From assembly GCA_001642415.1 (NCBI GenBank), contig LTDK01000174.1, positions 248,001 through 312,000 of the forward strand: a stretch of 64,000 bases of DNA, written 5' to 3'. The notes under the pieces are model-generated. The model did not search any database and was not told the origin of the DNA. It saw nothing but the letters and a program-made list of their open reading frames with translations. This document shows, in pieces, positions 19,830 through 28,611 of the stretch. The translations under genes were made by a program, and so were the position numbers. This DNA comes from Nematocida ironsii. Lineage: Eukaryota; Microsporidia. Positions within the stretch are counted from its first letter, which is position 1. The number at the start of each line of letters is the position of its first letter.

Positions 19830-20900
19830 ATGCTACAAGAGAAATACAGGCCAGAAACACTGCATGACATGAAAAGAGTCCCTGCTGCACAGATCTTACA
19901 CAGTCTTCCATTTAGTTCTATTTCAAATATTATTTTCGTAGGACCAGAAGGCGCAGGTAAAAGAACTCTTTTCTCTGCATTTCTTAAACACACATTTAAG
20001 AACACGCCGTCCTTCTTTTCGTATACTTCAACATACGAGGTATCCCCATCAAAAACAATTGAGGTGGAAGTCTTAGAGAGCAAAGAAGTCCTAGAAATAA
20101 AGCTAGAAGGAATGGGAATGTACGATAAAAAGATTCTTCAGAAAATTGCAACTGACATATCCGCAACTAAATCTATAAAAAACCTAATGAAGTCGTATGA
20201 ACATGCACAGAATCAAAATGAAGATGGAAATGCCCATTCAACCACAAAGGTTTCCCATCCAAAAATACTTTTTATACCAGATGGGCATTTACTGTCAACT
20301 GGTGCACAGATGGCACTACGTCGTATTTTAGAAAAAGGTGCATGTAATTTTCAGCTTGTTCTACTGACGAATACTCTCTCACACTTAATCCCAGCATTTA
20401 AAAGTAGGTTCCTTATATGCCGTGTTCCTGCACCAAGTGACCAGGATATTTCCAGTGTAATTAGTCACATATCCAAAAAAGAGAATATTTCCATACCAGA
20501 GAATACTAAACAAGAAATTATTAATATGTCTAACAGAAATATGCGGAAAGCCTTCTCTTTACTGGAATTAGCAGTGCATAAAGAACCACTCGCTGTAGCA
20601 CCATGGGATGTGATTATAATAGAAATTATCATAAGTATACAGAATACACCATCTGTTAAGGCATTGGTTGAGACTCGAGAGAAGATTTATAAATTATTGA
20701 ATAATCAAGTACCATCAACATACATTTTTGAGACGATTTTACAGGGTCTCCTAAAGGAAGAGAAAAGGGTTAAAGTGGCTAAGTCTATCACTGAAATTGC
20801 ATCTAAGTATACTGCCAGATTATGCGCAGGTACAAAGGACATGTTTCATATTGAAGCATTTATAGCAAATGTAATGAGTTTATACGCTGATTTAGAGTAG
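19830..20900 (+). CDS. RFC5: Replication factor C small subunit, Rfc5 type (human RFC3)
   Basis: This 356-residue AAA+ clamp-loader subunit opens with EKYRPETLHDM. The P-loop is GPEGAGKR at residues 38-45. AQMALRRILEKGACNFQLVL and FKSRFLICRVPAPSDQDIS match the Rfc5 'AQAALRR..EKY' and 'IKSRCLLIRCPAPSD' segments; PAPSD is diagnostic for this subunit. The Walker B region reads FIPDGHLL instead of DEAD/DEAN. Rfc5 orthologues are known to have a degenerate Walker B, so this is expected. RFC loads PCNA in the nucleus. An Rfc3-type partner is encoded 3.5 kb downstream on the other strand. Confidence 0.9.
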   Translation: MLQEKYRPETLHDMKRVPAAQILHSLPFSSISNIIFVGPEGAGKRTLFSAFLKHTFKNTPSFFSYTSTYEVSPSKTIEVEVLESKEVLEIKLEGMGMYDKKILQKIATDISATKSIKNLMKSYEHAQNQNEDGNAHSTTKVSHPKILFIPDGHLLSTGAQMALRRILEKGACNFQLVLLTNTLSHLIPAFKSRFLICRVPAPSDQDISSVISHISKKENISIPENTKQEIINMSNRNMRKAFSLLELAVHKEPLAVAPWDVIIIEIIISIQNTPSVKALVETREKIYKLLNNQVPSTYIFETILQGLLKEEKRVKVAKSITEIASKYTARLCAGTKDMFHIEAFIANVMSLYADLE

Positions 20901-21070
20901 ACACAGAATGTATTAGACTAATAATTACAATAAATACTGAATAATTCTGTAATTTCGGGTTATTTCGAATATTTTCGGTTATTCCATGACAGGAAACATT
21001 CGCTTACTTATAACAATAACAAACAAACAGAATTTCTGTATTTCTAGGAATGTTCAGGTAAACAATACAA

Positions 21071-22087
21071 ATGTTTACTAAAGTGGAAATAGAAACGAGT
21101 GAAGGTACTGCACTACTTACGTATACAAGTCCATTACACATATATGATAGTAAAAAAGGACCTATTTTCTCTTTATCACAGAAATTTGGGTCATTAATTT
21201 TCAAGGGAGTATTCCTTAATTCAGAAGACCAGCTTATTGCAAAGCATATTTTATACTCAATGGTTTCTGATCTAGCTATTGGATCGGATGCACAACTACT
21301 AAAAAAACATGCCACTATTTATGCATACATTGATAATTACTTAACCTCAAGAAATCTTGCATTTCCTATTCCCAGAAGAAAAAGCAGTAACAGCATTGCA
21401 CCTTCTTCTGCTTTAGCACCTAAAAAGAAAGTATTTGTAGAGGTGGCAGATAAAGTATTCCTTAGACTATCGCAGGGAAGGACTATTAGTAGCTGTTATG
21501 GCCAGATATCCACAAATCCCTCTGAGGATGTGGGACAGATGTCACTGAAAATAGATTCTAGGTCTCTGTGCAGTCTGCGGAATATACAGTATGATTCATC
21601 TGTGTGTAGACACCGGGAGGGAATAACTACTCTTCTTACATGCCCATCTAAAAATTCAACAATCATGACGTATACGTATGCAGGGAGTATATCTGATTTA
21701 CCCATGGTCAAAGCTGTTCTTGTTGACACAAAGACCATTGAAATTCTTCTGTGCTTCACCCCGGATAAGTATCCCGATATGTTCAGTACCTCTCTTGTTT
21801 TTGATTATACTATTGGCAATATTAGCGTACAGTGCAAGGAGGGAGAATACGAGTACCATGCACCCAGCAGAAAACTTACTTGGAAACTATCCAAAATCAT
21901 CAGGAATGCATCTCTTACCATCCATACAACTGAATCACACAGAGCAAGTGCCGTGATTAAGTACATGTGCAAATACGGCAAGACAGCTGTGTCTAGTGTG
22001 GTTGTTAAGAGTCTTTCTTCTGATGCAGATGAAAATTGGATTAAGCACACAACAGATGTCTCTGGTCTTCTGAGATTACAGGAATAA
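21071..22087 (+). CDS. Adaptor complex mu-like subunit (mu homology domain)
   Basis: This 338-residue protein is shorter than usual mu chains (about 420-450). Residues 1-100 look like a longin-type N-terminus. KKKVFVEVADKVFLRL near residue 118 corresponds to the 'KNEVFLDVIESVN' start of the mu homology domain. CRHREGITTLLTCPSKNSTIMTYTY split around residue 180-205 parallels 'F.....I.FIPPDG.FELMSYR'. EYEYHAPSRKLTWKLSKI matches '.Y.P....V.W.I'. Mu chains bind cargo Tyr motifs and form AP-1/2/3 on Golgi or endosomal membranes. Delta-COP shares the same fold and cannot be excluded; the Pro-x-x-Gly-type segment favours mu. Confidence 0.5.
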   Translation: MFTKVEIETSEGTALLTYTSPLHIYDSKKGPIFSLSQKFGSLIFKGVFLNSEDQLIAKHILYSMVSDLAIGSDAQLLKKHATIYAYIDNYLTSRNLAFPIPRRKSSNSIAPSSALAPKKKVFVEVADKVFLRLSQGRTISSCYGQISTNPSEDVGQMSLKIDSRSLCSLRNIQYDSSVCRHREGITTLLTCPSKNSTIMTYTYAGSISDLPMVKAVLVDTKTIEILLCFTPDKYPDMFSTSLVFDYTIGNISVQCKEGEYEYHAPSRKLTWKLSKIIRNASLTIHTTESHRASAVIKYMCKYGKTAVSSVVVKSLSSDADENWIKHTTDVSGLLRLQE

Positions 22088-22491
22088 GCGCACTTACTTA
22101 TTTCGGGCATACCCAGTGGATTAATAAAAGGCATACGCAGAATATTTTACATTTTAAGCTATTCAATTTTTCTGTTTTATGCACGACGCAATTTTCTGAT
22201 TTACTCAGAATTAAACAAGAATTACTACAATAAAGACATAAAACCGTTAAATATTCCCTAAATTGGAAATATCATATTCTAAACCACTATAAATATCTTT
22301 AAAATCGCATAAAATATAATTTATACGTGATATAAATGGATTTAACTGGTACATTCACTGTAATAATTGTTATTCTGTATATTTTACCAGTATAAATCCG
22401 GATTCTGTAATAATTTGTGTTTAAAGGTGTATGCTCAGCAGGAATAAAAATGGCTTTTTAGATTTTTATTTTCTTTTTGTTTTTTTAAAAT
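22088..22491. other. AT-rich spacer, no gene seen
   Basis: These 404 bp lie between two tandem genes. They contain TATTTCGGGCATAC near 22098, GTTTTATGCACG near 22174 and ATAAAACCGTTAAATATTCC near 22239. A 19-codon hydrophobic mini-ORF at about 22337 is too short to credit. A T-rich tract immediately precedes the CDC73 start. Confidence 0.45.
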
Positions 22492-23265
22492 ATGGCAGAG
22501 GATCCCACACTCACACTTAGAAAACAAATATCTAAAAATGCTGTGATTCAGCTGGATTCAGATAAAATTACCATTGGAGAGAATACCTTCCCTATCACCA
22601 CAAAAAGCACTTACACAAACTCACGGGACCTGCCATATTCCCTTGCTTCTATATGCTATCTTCACATAACAAGGACTCTTGATCACGGTGAGTACATTGC
22701 ATCGTGTAGGTCTTCTAATATTGAACCTGTCTCATACCTGGACAGAGAAAGGATTCTTTCTGATCTTCTGGCACCTCTCCCTCTTACAAAAGTATCTGTT
22801 ATGAGAAAAACCAGGAAGCATCCTGTCTTAATATCACACTTACTTGAGTCATATGAGGAATTAAAGGCCGTGCAGCCGTCTGGTATGCAGTATATTTTAC
22901 TCCCACGAGAAGACTTTTTAATAAGATCCACTTTATTCACAGAGTACATTAAAAACAGTGAAGACATTGTAACATATGGCAACTATAAATTCAAACTGAT
23001 AAATGACCCAGAGGATGCAGAGTCTTTTGATAGAATTTCAGCTGTGTTCTTAGACGGCTCTGCATGGCAATTTAATGACTGGCCAGCCGCACTTACCACA
23101 CGCATGAGTTATATTCCTGTATTCTTTCTAGCACAGGGCAGTGCCCCATCCGCACCGGCTCTTCCTTTTTCTGTGACTATATTAAAGGAAGGCGCACCAG
23201 GCGACGATTTAAATAGAGCTTCAGTTGCATTCTGGTCTATCATGGGTGTTCCCTTATTAGACTAA
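22492..23265 (+). CDS. CDC73: Cdc73/parafibromin, Paf1 complex subunit
   Basis: This 257-residue protein contains both conserved ends of Cdc73. The N-terminal segment reads LTLRKQISKNAVIQLDSDKI, then IGENTFPITTKSTYTN, matching 'I..GD.I.FG...FP...KTNY', and continues with EPVSYLDRERILSDLL. The C-terminal Ras-like domain reads YGNYKFKLINDPEDAESFDR, then ISAVFLDGSAWQFNDWP at residues 182-198, matching 'W.RVVAVFV.G..WQFKGW'. The long, variable central region of yeast (393 residues) and human (531) proteins is nearly gone. Cdc73 links the Paf1 complex to RNA polymerase II and histone modification. Its stop faces the PIG-U stop across only about 19 bp, so the two 3' UTRs must overlap. Confidence 0.88.
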   Translation: MAEDPTLTLRKQISKNAVIQLDSDKITIGENTFPITTKSTYTNSRDLPYSLASICYLHITRTLDHGEYIASCRSSNIEPVSYLDRERILSDLLAPLPLTKVSVMRKTRKHPVLISHLLESYEELKAVQPSGMQYILLPREDFLIRSTLFTEYIKNSEDIVTYGNYKFKLINDPEDAESFDRISAVFLDGSAWQFNDWPAALTTRMSYIPVFFLAQGSAPSAPALPFSVTILKEGAPGDDLNRASVAFWSIMGVPLLD

Positions 23266-23284
23266 TCAAACCATTCTTAGTAAA

Positions 23285-24157
23285 TTATCTTTTTCTTCTC
23301 CTTTCTTTTTGTACATTGTTTTCATGCATAATTGTGGCTATTCCCGTTAAAATAATCGTTATCACATTACTCCAGCACAAGAAGTTCATGTTCCCTACAC
23401 CACAGTATATAAGCATATACCATACAAGATACTCTATAAATACACCAATAATACATAAGCCCAAGCATAAATTGAACACTCTATCCTTAGAAGACTTCTC
23501 TAAGCTGAGTATACACCATAGAACAGCATATCCTCTGTGGCCTAAATCCTTAAACACCATTATAAGGTACAGCTTAGTACTTATTAACTGACTAAACAGT
23601 GTAAGAGATAAAAGGAAATAATGCGAGGCCCTAAACATATCCTGGAATAGTCCCTGATACTCTTTAAACATCTGCATATTTATGTACCAGTACGCATTAA
23701 TCCCTGGTGCACACCTGTCATAAGAACCTTCAGCACATAGTAAAGCAATAATTGGTCCCACATACTTTGCCAGTCTCTTTTTTTTATAGCATACCACTAT
23801 AAGCAGACAAATAATAGAATATATCTCATTCGGCAGTAACGATGTGACTAAAAAGTACACTGGGCAGTTCAGTAAATATCCAGCAGTAAAATCACACACT
23901 CCTGCTATCCCATACATAAACGTATGCACAGAGTACTTCTTGCTTATGTTTAATAATAAAAGTATCTTAGTAAAGCAGTATAATGTGATTGAAGGTTTGT
24001 CTGCAAAGGGATTCCCTTGGATGTACTGCTCTGCCTCTACTAAATCATAATATGAGTACCTAGAAAGGCATTTACTTATATCAAACCATCTGATTATCAC
24101 AGAAAACATATGTGACATAATATTTCTATGCATGTACTGTAAAACACCTCTCTCCAT
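23285..24157 (-). CDS. GAB1: GPI transamidase subunit PIG-U/Gab1
   Basis: This 290-residue polytopic membrane protein has seven or more hydrophobic spans. PGINAYWYINMQMFKEYQGL then FQDMF (residues 151-175) matches the PIG-U hallmark 'PNIGL.WYFF.EMF.HFR.FF'. Upstream, the CLSRYSYYDLVEAEQYIQG... ADKPSITLY stretch parallels 'WKRV.EG..L...G.SPY.G...H..PL'. PIG-U is an ER membrane subunit of the complex that attaches GPI anchors to proteins. Human PIG-U is 435 residues; this copy is reduced. The basic C-terminus (QKERRRKR) is a probable ER-retention tail. A PIG-M-like mannosyltransferase is the main alternative, but the expected catalytic D-rich loop is not obvious. Confidence 0.66.
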   Translation of the reverse strand: MERGVLQYMHRNIMSHMFSVIIRWFDISKCLSRYSYYDLVEAEQYIQGNPFADKPSITLYCFTKILLLLNISKKYSVHTFMYGIAGVCDFTAGYLLNCPVYFLVTSLLPNEIYSIICLLIVVCYKKKRLAKYVGPIIALLCAEGSYDRCAPGINAYWYINMQMFKEYQGLFQDMFRASHYFLLSLTLFSQLISTKLYLIMVFKDLGHRGYAVLWCILSLEKSSKDRVFNLCLGLCIIGVFIEYLVWYMLIYCGVGNMNFLCWSNVITIILTGIATIMHENNVQKERRRKR

Positions 24158-24371
24158 TACCTTTATACAAATAAAAATATTATATCTGCTTCTATTGATA
24201 TAACCAGGAATAATCTTAAATTTAATAATTACAGAATATTCTGTTGAATATTTGTTATTATTTAGGCGTATCGTATGCTTATACTGTAATTCTTGGTTTA
24301 AGTTATTTGGATTATTATTACTTTTTGAATTATTTCTATTTTAGTATTTATTGTTAATCGAAATATTCATT

Positions 24372-25325
24372 TTAGTTTATTGAAAAATATGAAATAAGTG
24401 CATTCTCTTGTACTGTCTCTGAAGCACCTCTGGCCAGACGGTGCTCAATCTCTGATAAATATTGCATTTCTTTGCACCTGCTTTGATTATTATTGTCTTC
24501 TTTTTTGAGTAACTCTGCTATTTCATTTACTATTTCCTTTAATCCCAGGCCGTACTCTACCCGGTGCTTCTCAAACTCTTTTTTTACTCTTTGGAAATTC
24601 TCTGTCCGCATTATATGAAGAGTCTCTGCGATTTCTTCTTTTTTTATGTCTTTATAATGCTCATTCACTTTTTCGGATGTAATTTTCCTGTCAGCTGTGA
24701 TTAGTAGGCCATTTGTTAGATTTATGGCTTTTCTTATGTCTCCCTGTGATATTTCACAGATCCTTTCTATTCCAGATTTATCACCAGTACCACCCTCTTT
24801 TGATATTATTTCTTTAATAAACTCGAACATCTCTGATGGTTTTACAGGCCCGAATCGGAAAGGTGCACACCGTGACTTTATTGCTGGTATTATTTTTGTG
24901 AAGTAATTGCATATTATAATAAACCGTACATTCTTTGAATATATCTCAATTATTCGGCGCAGTGCATTCTGTGCATCTTTAGTCATTGAATCGGCCTCAT
25001 CAAGGATGACCATCTTCATTTTATTGGATATTCCAAATGTAGAAGCAAATACTTTTACTTTATCCCTTATCACAGAAATACCTCTTTCATCAGAAGCATT
25101 CAATTCCATCACATTTCTATCAGATGTTTTTAAGACCTCTCTGCAAATAGCTTTGGCTGCAGTTGTTTTTCCAGTTCCTGGTGGACCAAAAAATAAAAAG
25201 TGCGGTATGTCCCCAGACTTTACAAGTGCCTGTAATCCAGCTGTTATATGCACATTCCCTACTAGATTTTCTAAATGAGTTGGTCTGTACTTCTCAGTCA
25301 GTGCTTGGCTGCAAACTCCATCCAT
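24372..25325 (-). CDS. RFC3: Replication factor C small subunit, Rfc3 type (human RFC5)
   Basis: This 317-residue AAA+ protein starts with LTEKYRPTHLENLVGN. The P-loop is GPPGTGKT at residues 47-54. MELNASDERGISVIRDKVKV, then FASTFGI, is characteristic of Rfc3-type subunits ('FASTRQIF'). MVILDEADSMTKDAQNALRR contains an intact Walker B, and IKSRCAPFRF carries the SRC arginine-finger motif. Rfc2 and Rfc4 share much of this, but the FAST segment favours Rfc3. It is part of the PCNA clamp loader with the Rfc5-type subunit encoded at about 19.8 kb. The length is close to yeast Rfc3 (340). Confidence 0.88.
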   Translation of the reverse strand: MDGVCSQALTEKYRPTHLENLVGNVHITAGLQALVKSGDIPHFLFFGPPGTGKTTAAKAICREVLKTSDRNVMELNASDERGISVIRDKVKVFASTFGISNKMKMVILDEADSMTKDAQNALRRIIEIYSKNVRFIIICNYFTKIIPAIKSRCAPFRFGPVKPSEMFEFIKEIISKEGGTGDKSGIERICEISQGDIRKAINLTNGLLITADRKITSEKVNEHYKDIKKEEIAETLHIMRTENFQRVKKEFEKHRVEYGLGLKEIVNEIAELLKKEDNNNQSRCKEMQYLSEIEHRLARGASETVQENALISYFSIN

Positions 25326-25627
25326 GAAAATAAAATATATTTTCGAGATATACCAGAGAGCACAGACGTGCTTATAAAATACAGGACAGCAGAATACACT
25401 CGCAGTATACGCATAATAATATTATTATAGCAGAGGCGTATTAATAATACACTGTATGATATAACGATAACCATATAAGTAAATCATATTTATATAAGAA
25501 AAGACTAAATAGACCAAAGGCAGCTGAGTAGTAGTCTGATGGTCAAACAGTATACAAAGAACAATTGCAAACAGGTACTTAAATATGCATATTTACTGTA
25601 TTTCATAACAAGCCATAATTTATTTGA
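25326..25627. other. AT-rich spacer RFC3/RVB2
   Basis: About 300 bp between two minus-strand genes. No ORF, tRNA-like fold or repeat array is visible. TA-rich stretches such as GCATAATAATATTATTATAG near 25412 form weak palindromes. Confidence 0.4.
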
Positions 25628-26953
25628 TTAGTGTATGTGTGCATGTACTGGCGGGAATATTTCTATCATCTCCTTGACCTCGTGTGCACCTATTTTCTTG
25701 CCTATTCTGTCTGCGTATACATCTAATGCTGATAGAATATTAAATGCATATCTCAGTCCGTAGATTACTGCTAAATCACCAACTGCGCTCACGCCTTCTG
25801 GTTCTAGATTTTCACTCTCCTCCTTTGCCCGGAGGTTTACTATTTCTCGGATTTCATTGTCGCTGTACTTACTGAGCTTAATCTCCAGAACACGTGAGTA
25901 GAAATCATCGGGCATTCCGTGTGGGTTGCTGCCTTTTTCTGTAGAATCCTGTTCTGCTGCAACCGTGGCTTTGTTTGTGCTTAGAATGATAATTGGCGAG
26001 GCAGATATCTCAGAGAGAGTGTTAAGGAATGAGTAACACTCTGCATCAAGTAAATCTGACTCATTAATAAATAGTACACCTGTAACAAGCGCTCCTCTTC
26101 CCTCTTCTATCCACTCCTTCATAGTGTTATTCACTGCCTCTCTTATCTCTGCTGGTATCTCTCCTGTAGCCATTCTCATAGAACTCTGCTTGCTGTTAAG
26201 AACATCTATCTCATGAAGAGTCACTGTATGTGTATCTGTCTGCGTTCTTAATATTTCTCCTTCTGGGCATGGTATATACTTACTTATAGGACCAATCGCA
26301 TCGTGATCTCTGTTCTGACTCAGTGATCTTCCTTTCTTTCTAACCATTCCTGTGCTTTTGTTCACTGTGATTATGTCTCCTACCTCTATCCTCTCTGCAT
26401 TCATTGCCTGTATAAGACCAGCACCAAATGTATACGCAGATTCAACCTCTGTAGTTTTCAGTATAACTCTGCCAGATGTTCCCTTTTCTCTATCGCATTG
26501 TATATCCACTACCTCTCCCTCAAGTACTTTTGTTGTCTCCTGCACCTTTATTCCGAGTGACTCTCTAATTGCCTGCGTAAGTGACTCTGTCTTGCTCAGT
26601 GTGCTTGAGAATATTTCACTTGCAGAAATTGTCTTGCACGGCACTCCTTTTCTTTTTAGATCAATAGAAAGCGCATATTCTAGCGCTGACTTCCCAGTTC
26701 CCGTCTCTCCAGTAATTAAAATAGTTCTCCCTCTGTGAGTTTCCACTAGCTTAGATAGAAGAAACAGAGTTTTCCGCTCTTTTTCTCTCCCAACGATGCC
26801 TGAACGGTTTTCTGTGCTAGATTGTTTGTCAAGCGATTCTAAACTCTCCTTTACTGATCCCTTCTGATTGTCATCTTCTATTCCTAGACCATGTATGTGC
26901 GAGTGCACACCAATTCTGTCCAACAATGCAATTCCACTTACTTTTTCAAACAT
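25628..26953 (-). CDS. RVB2: RuvB-like helicase 2 (Rvb2/Reptin) with altered Walker B
   Basis: This 441-residue protein matches Rvb2 rather than Rvb1. RIGVHSHIHGLGIE, the SEIFSSTLSKTESLTQAIRE segment, LEGEVVDIQCDR, HTVTLHEIDVLNSK and RYAFNILSALDV track Reptin closely. The Walker A is GETGTGKS (residues 82-89), with the Lys kept. The Walker B, normally LFIDEVHMLD, reads LFINESDLLD: the catalytic Asp is Asn297 (codon AAT on the minus strand, plus positions 26063-26065). The following Glu298 is kept. Sensor 1 Asn is present in LSTNKA. The arginine-finger segment is also altered (FYSRVLEI for LLDRLLIV). Rvb1/2 hexamers serve the INO80/SWR, R2TP and box C/D snoRNP pathways. Start codons of this gene and TAF8 are 15 bp apart. 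Confidence 0.92.
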   Translation of the reverse strand: MFEKVSGIALLDRIGVHSHIHGLGIEDDNQKGSVKESLESLDKQSSTENRSGIVGREKERKTLFLLSKLVETHRGRTILITGETGTGKSALEYALSIDLKRKGVPCKTISASEIFSSTLSKTESLTQAIRESLGIKVQETTKVLEGEVVDIQCDREKGTSGRVILKTTEVESAYTFGAGLIQAMNAERIEVGDIITVNKSTGMVRKKGRSLSQNRDHDAIGPISKYIPCPEGEILRTQTDTHTVTLHEIDVLNSKQSSMRMATGEIPAEIREAVNNTMKEWIEEGRGALVTGVLFINESDLLDAECYSFLNTLSEISASPIIILSTNKATVAAEQDSTEKGSNPHGMPDDFYSRVLEIKLSKYSDNEIREIVNLRAKEESENLEPEGVSAVGDLAVIYGLRYAFNILSALDVYADRIGKKIGAHEVKEMIEIFPPVHAHIH

Positions 26954-26968
26954 AAAAAATTGAAGAGA

Positions 26969-27535
26969 ATGGAAAGTATAAGAAGCATTACAGAAGCAGT
27001 AATTTCCACTATTTTAAAAAACGAAGGGTTTACTGCAGTAGACAATAAAGCACTTGATCTATTCACTACATCCATCCTTAATTATACGGTATACACAAGT
27101 GCCTGGTTAAAGAAACAGTGCGAACTAAGCAGAAGAACTTCTCCTACACTAGTAGATGCATCCTGCCTCATGCAGGAAATAAACACAACTGCAAAACAAC
27201 ACGATAAATCCTCTCTAATGGAAATATTAGACAAATTCAACAGTTCCCCTCTTGCACAGCTAGAGATAGAAGAGGAAGTATCCTCAGATACTGATCATGA
27301 ATTTATAAGTGAAGCCTGTGCACAAGTAGAGTACCCACAGAACTACTATGACTTCCTGCCGAAATTACCACCAGCACATACGTTTAAAAACAGTGCAATA
27401 AAGCGTAAAATAACTGATGATAGAGCTCAAAAAGCCAGAATTAGAAATGAACAGATAAAACAAGTCGTAGAAAATCTTTTTAGTATAATGGTAAAGAACA
27501 AGAAATCCCCTGGCTATGCGAATTATCTGATGTAA
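26969..27535 (+). CDS. TAF8: Taf8-like TFIID subunit
   Basis: The chosen start at 26969 (MESIRSITEAV) gives 188 residues. A longer frame from 26891 would overlap the RVB2 N-terminus and adds no conserved sequence. Residues 1-70 form a histone fold of the BTP/bromodomain-associated type (AVISTILKNEGFTAVDNKAL; LVDASCLMQEI). Near residue 130 YDFLPKLPPAHTFKNSAIKR matches the TAF8 C-terminal motif 'YLP.FPD.HTY..TP', which distinguishes Taf8 from Taf3. Taf8 pairs with Taf10 in TFIID lobe B for RNA polymerase II initiation. Yeast Taf8 is about 510 residues and human 310, so this is a compact version. Confidence 0.75.
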   Translation: MESIRSITEAVISTILKNEGFTAVDNKALDLFTTSILNYTVYTSAWLKKQCELSRRTSPTLVDASCLMQEINTTAKQHDKSSLMEILDKFNSSPLAQLEIEEEVSSDTDHEFISEACAQVEYPQNYYDFLPKLPPAHTFKNSAIKRKITDDRAQKARIRNEQIKQVVENLFSIMVKNKKSPGYANYLM

Positions 27536-27826
27536 ATTAAATCTTGCATAACCAGAAACAAGAAATTGAAATAATTCTAAAATACAAAAAATATAAAAAA
27601 TACAAAAATCCAATTCTTTAATTATTATTATTATGAATATCAATGATTTTAGTCTTATTACAATTATATTCCACAGTAATATTTAGATAGGCCATACAAT
27701 ACAGTATTATAACAGATATAATATAGGATAAATCTGATATAACCTTAAATTCTAATATCTATGATAGTTTTAGTCAGTCCTTGGATATCTTGATATATTT
27801 ACTGTTATGATTTATTTGGGTATACT
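27536..27826. other. AT-rich convergent spacer TAF8/SPC25
   Basis: About 290 bp, with poly-AT and AATAACAGATATAATATAGG-like sequence. An antisense hydrophobic ORF (27365-27643) overlaps the TAF8 end and is considered spurious. No other feature is seen. Confidence 0.4.
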
Positions 27827-28579
27827 TTATTCTGCTATGTTCTCTTTTTGTTTTCTTGCATTCTCCTCTTCAAATAACTCTTTCATTCTCTTTACAAATA
27901 AGAAAAAGTCATGGGTTGATTCTAGCTCATCCAATGCTGATTTATAGCACTTCTCACTAATACTGGCTTTAAGTATACTGTACGTGTCTGTCATACTTAT
28001 TTGGAAGTAGTATTCATTTCCTTCTATTTTAAATAAGAATAAGACTGATCCATCCTCAACTGTGCTAATATACAGATTAAACAGATTTGCATAATACTCT
28101 ATTTCTTTTTTCATTCTTTCTCCTTCTTTTTCTTCTCTCTCCTCTTCTTGTTTTAAAGTTCTTCTTAATTGAATTACTTGTGCTGTGGTCTGTGAAAGTG
28201 TTGTACTTAGTGCTTGTTTTTTAAGTGTTGCTTGTTCCTGCCTTTCTTCCATTTCTTGCTGTGCTACCTTTATCTTTTTTATTTCTTCTTGTTCTGTTTC
28301 TGTTTCCTGTGCTAGCATCTGTCTCTCCTCAAGTAGTTTTATGTGCTCCTCTTTAAGCTGTGCCAGTGTAGTCTGCAATAAACTTTCCTTTCTAATAGAC
28401 TCTTGCTTCTGTCTTTGATACTCTCTCAGTGACTCGTGTGATGCTTGTGTTATCCATTTGCTGATTTTTGTTGTTTCTTCTATTATGCCTTGTGATACTT
28501 CTTTTATACTTTCTAGTAAATCCGCTCTTTGCTTTCCATTATCAGAGCCGTCTGGGTGCGCACTTCTCAGAATATCCAT
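27827..28579 (-). CDS. SPC25: Spc25-like Ndc80-complex kinetochore subunit
   Basis: This 250-residue protein has a long coiled coil (about residues 40-165, Gln/Glu-rich) followed by a compact globular C-terminus. The globular part (YYANLFNLYISTVEDGSVLF, then LFKIEGNEYYFQISMTDTYS... ESTHDFFLFVKRMKELFEE) follows the Spc25 C-terminal domain: 'L.L.I.......F.F...P.FSF.L......Y.V......L..L...N.T.NF..FL..MR..F'. Fungal Spc25 is about 220 residues. With Spc24 it anchors Ndc80 to the inner kinetochore. Spc24 has a similar layout and remains the alternative. Its start lies 32 bp from the divergent CTU2 start. Confidence 0.6.
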   Translation of the reverse strand: MDILRSAHPDGSDNGKQRADLLESIKEVSQGIIEETTKISKWITQASHESLREYQRQKQESIRKESLLQTTLAQLKEEHIKLLEERQMLAQETETEQEEIKKIKVAQQEMEERQEQATLKKQALSTTLSQTTAQVIQLRRTLKQEEEREEKEGERMKKEIEYYANLFNLYISTVEDGSVLFLFKIEGNEYYFQISMTDTYSILKASISEKCYKSALDELESTHDFFLFVKRMKELFEEENARKQKENIAE

Positions 28580-28611
28580 ATAAATAAATCCGATTTAAAT
28601 AAAAAATAAGT

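Noticed and set aside
20260..20300. Degenerate Walker B in the Rfc5-type subunit as a novelty
   Set aside because: Rfc5 orthologues in other eukaryotes also have a non-canonical Walker B, so this is expected.
22337..22396. 19-codon hydrophobic ORF as an Ost4-like mini-protein
   Set aside because: It is shorter than any known Ost4 and lies in AT-rich spacer; no conserved residues.
26891..26968. Longer N-terminus for the Taf8-like protein
   Set aside because: It would overlap the RVB2 start and code through its 5' end; the histone fold begins right after the Met at 26969.
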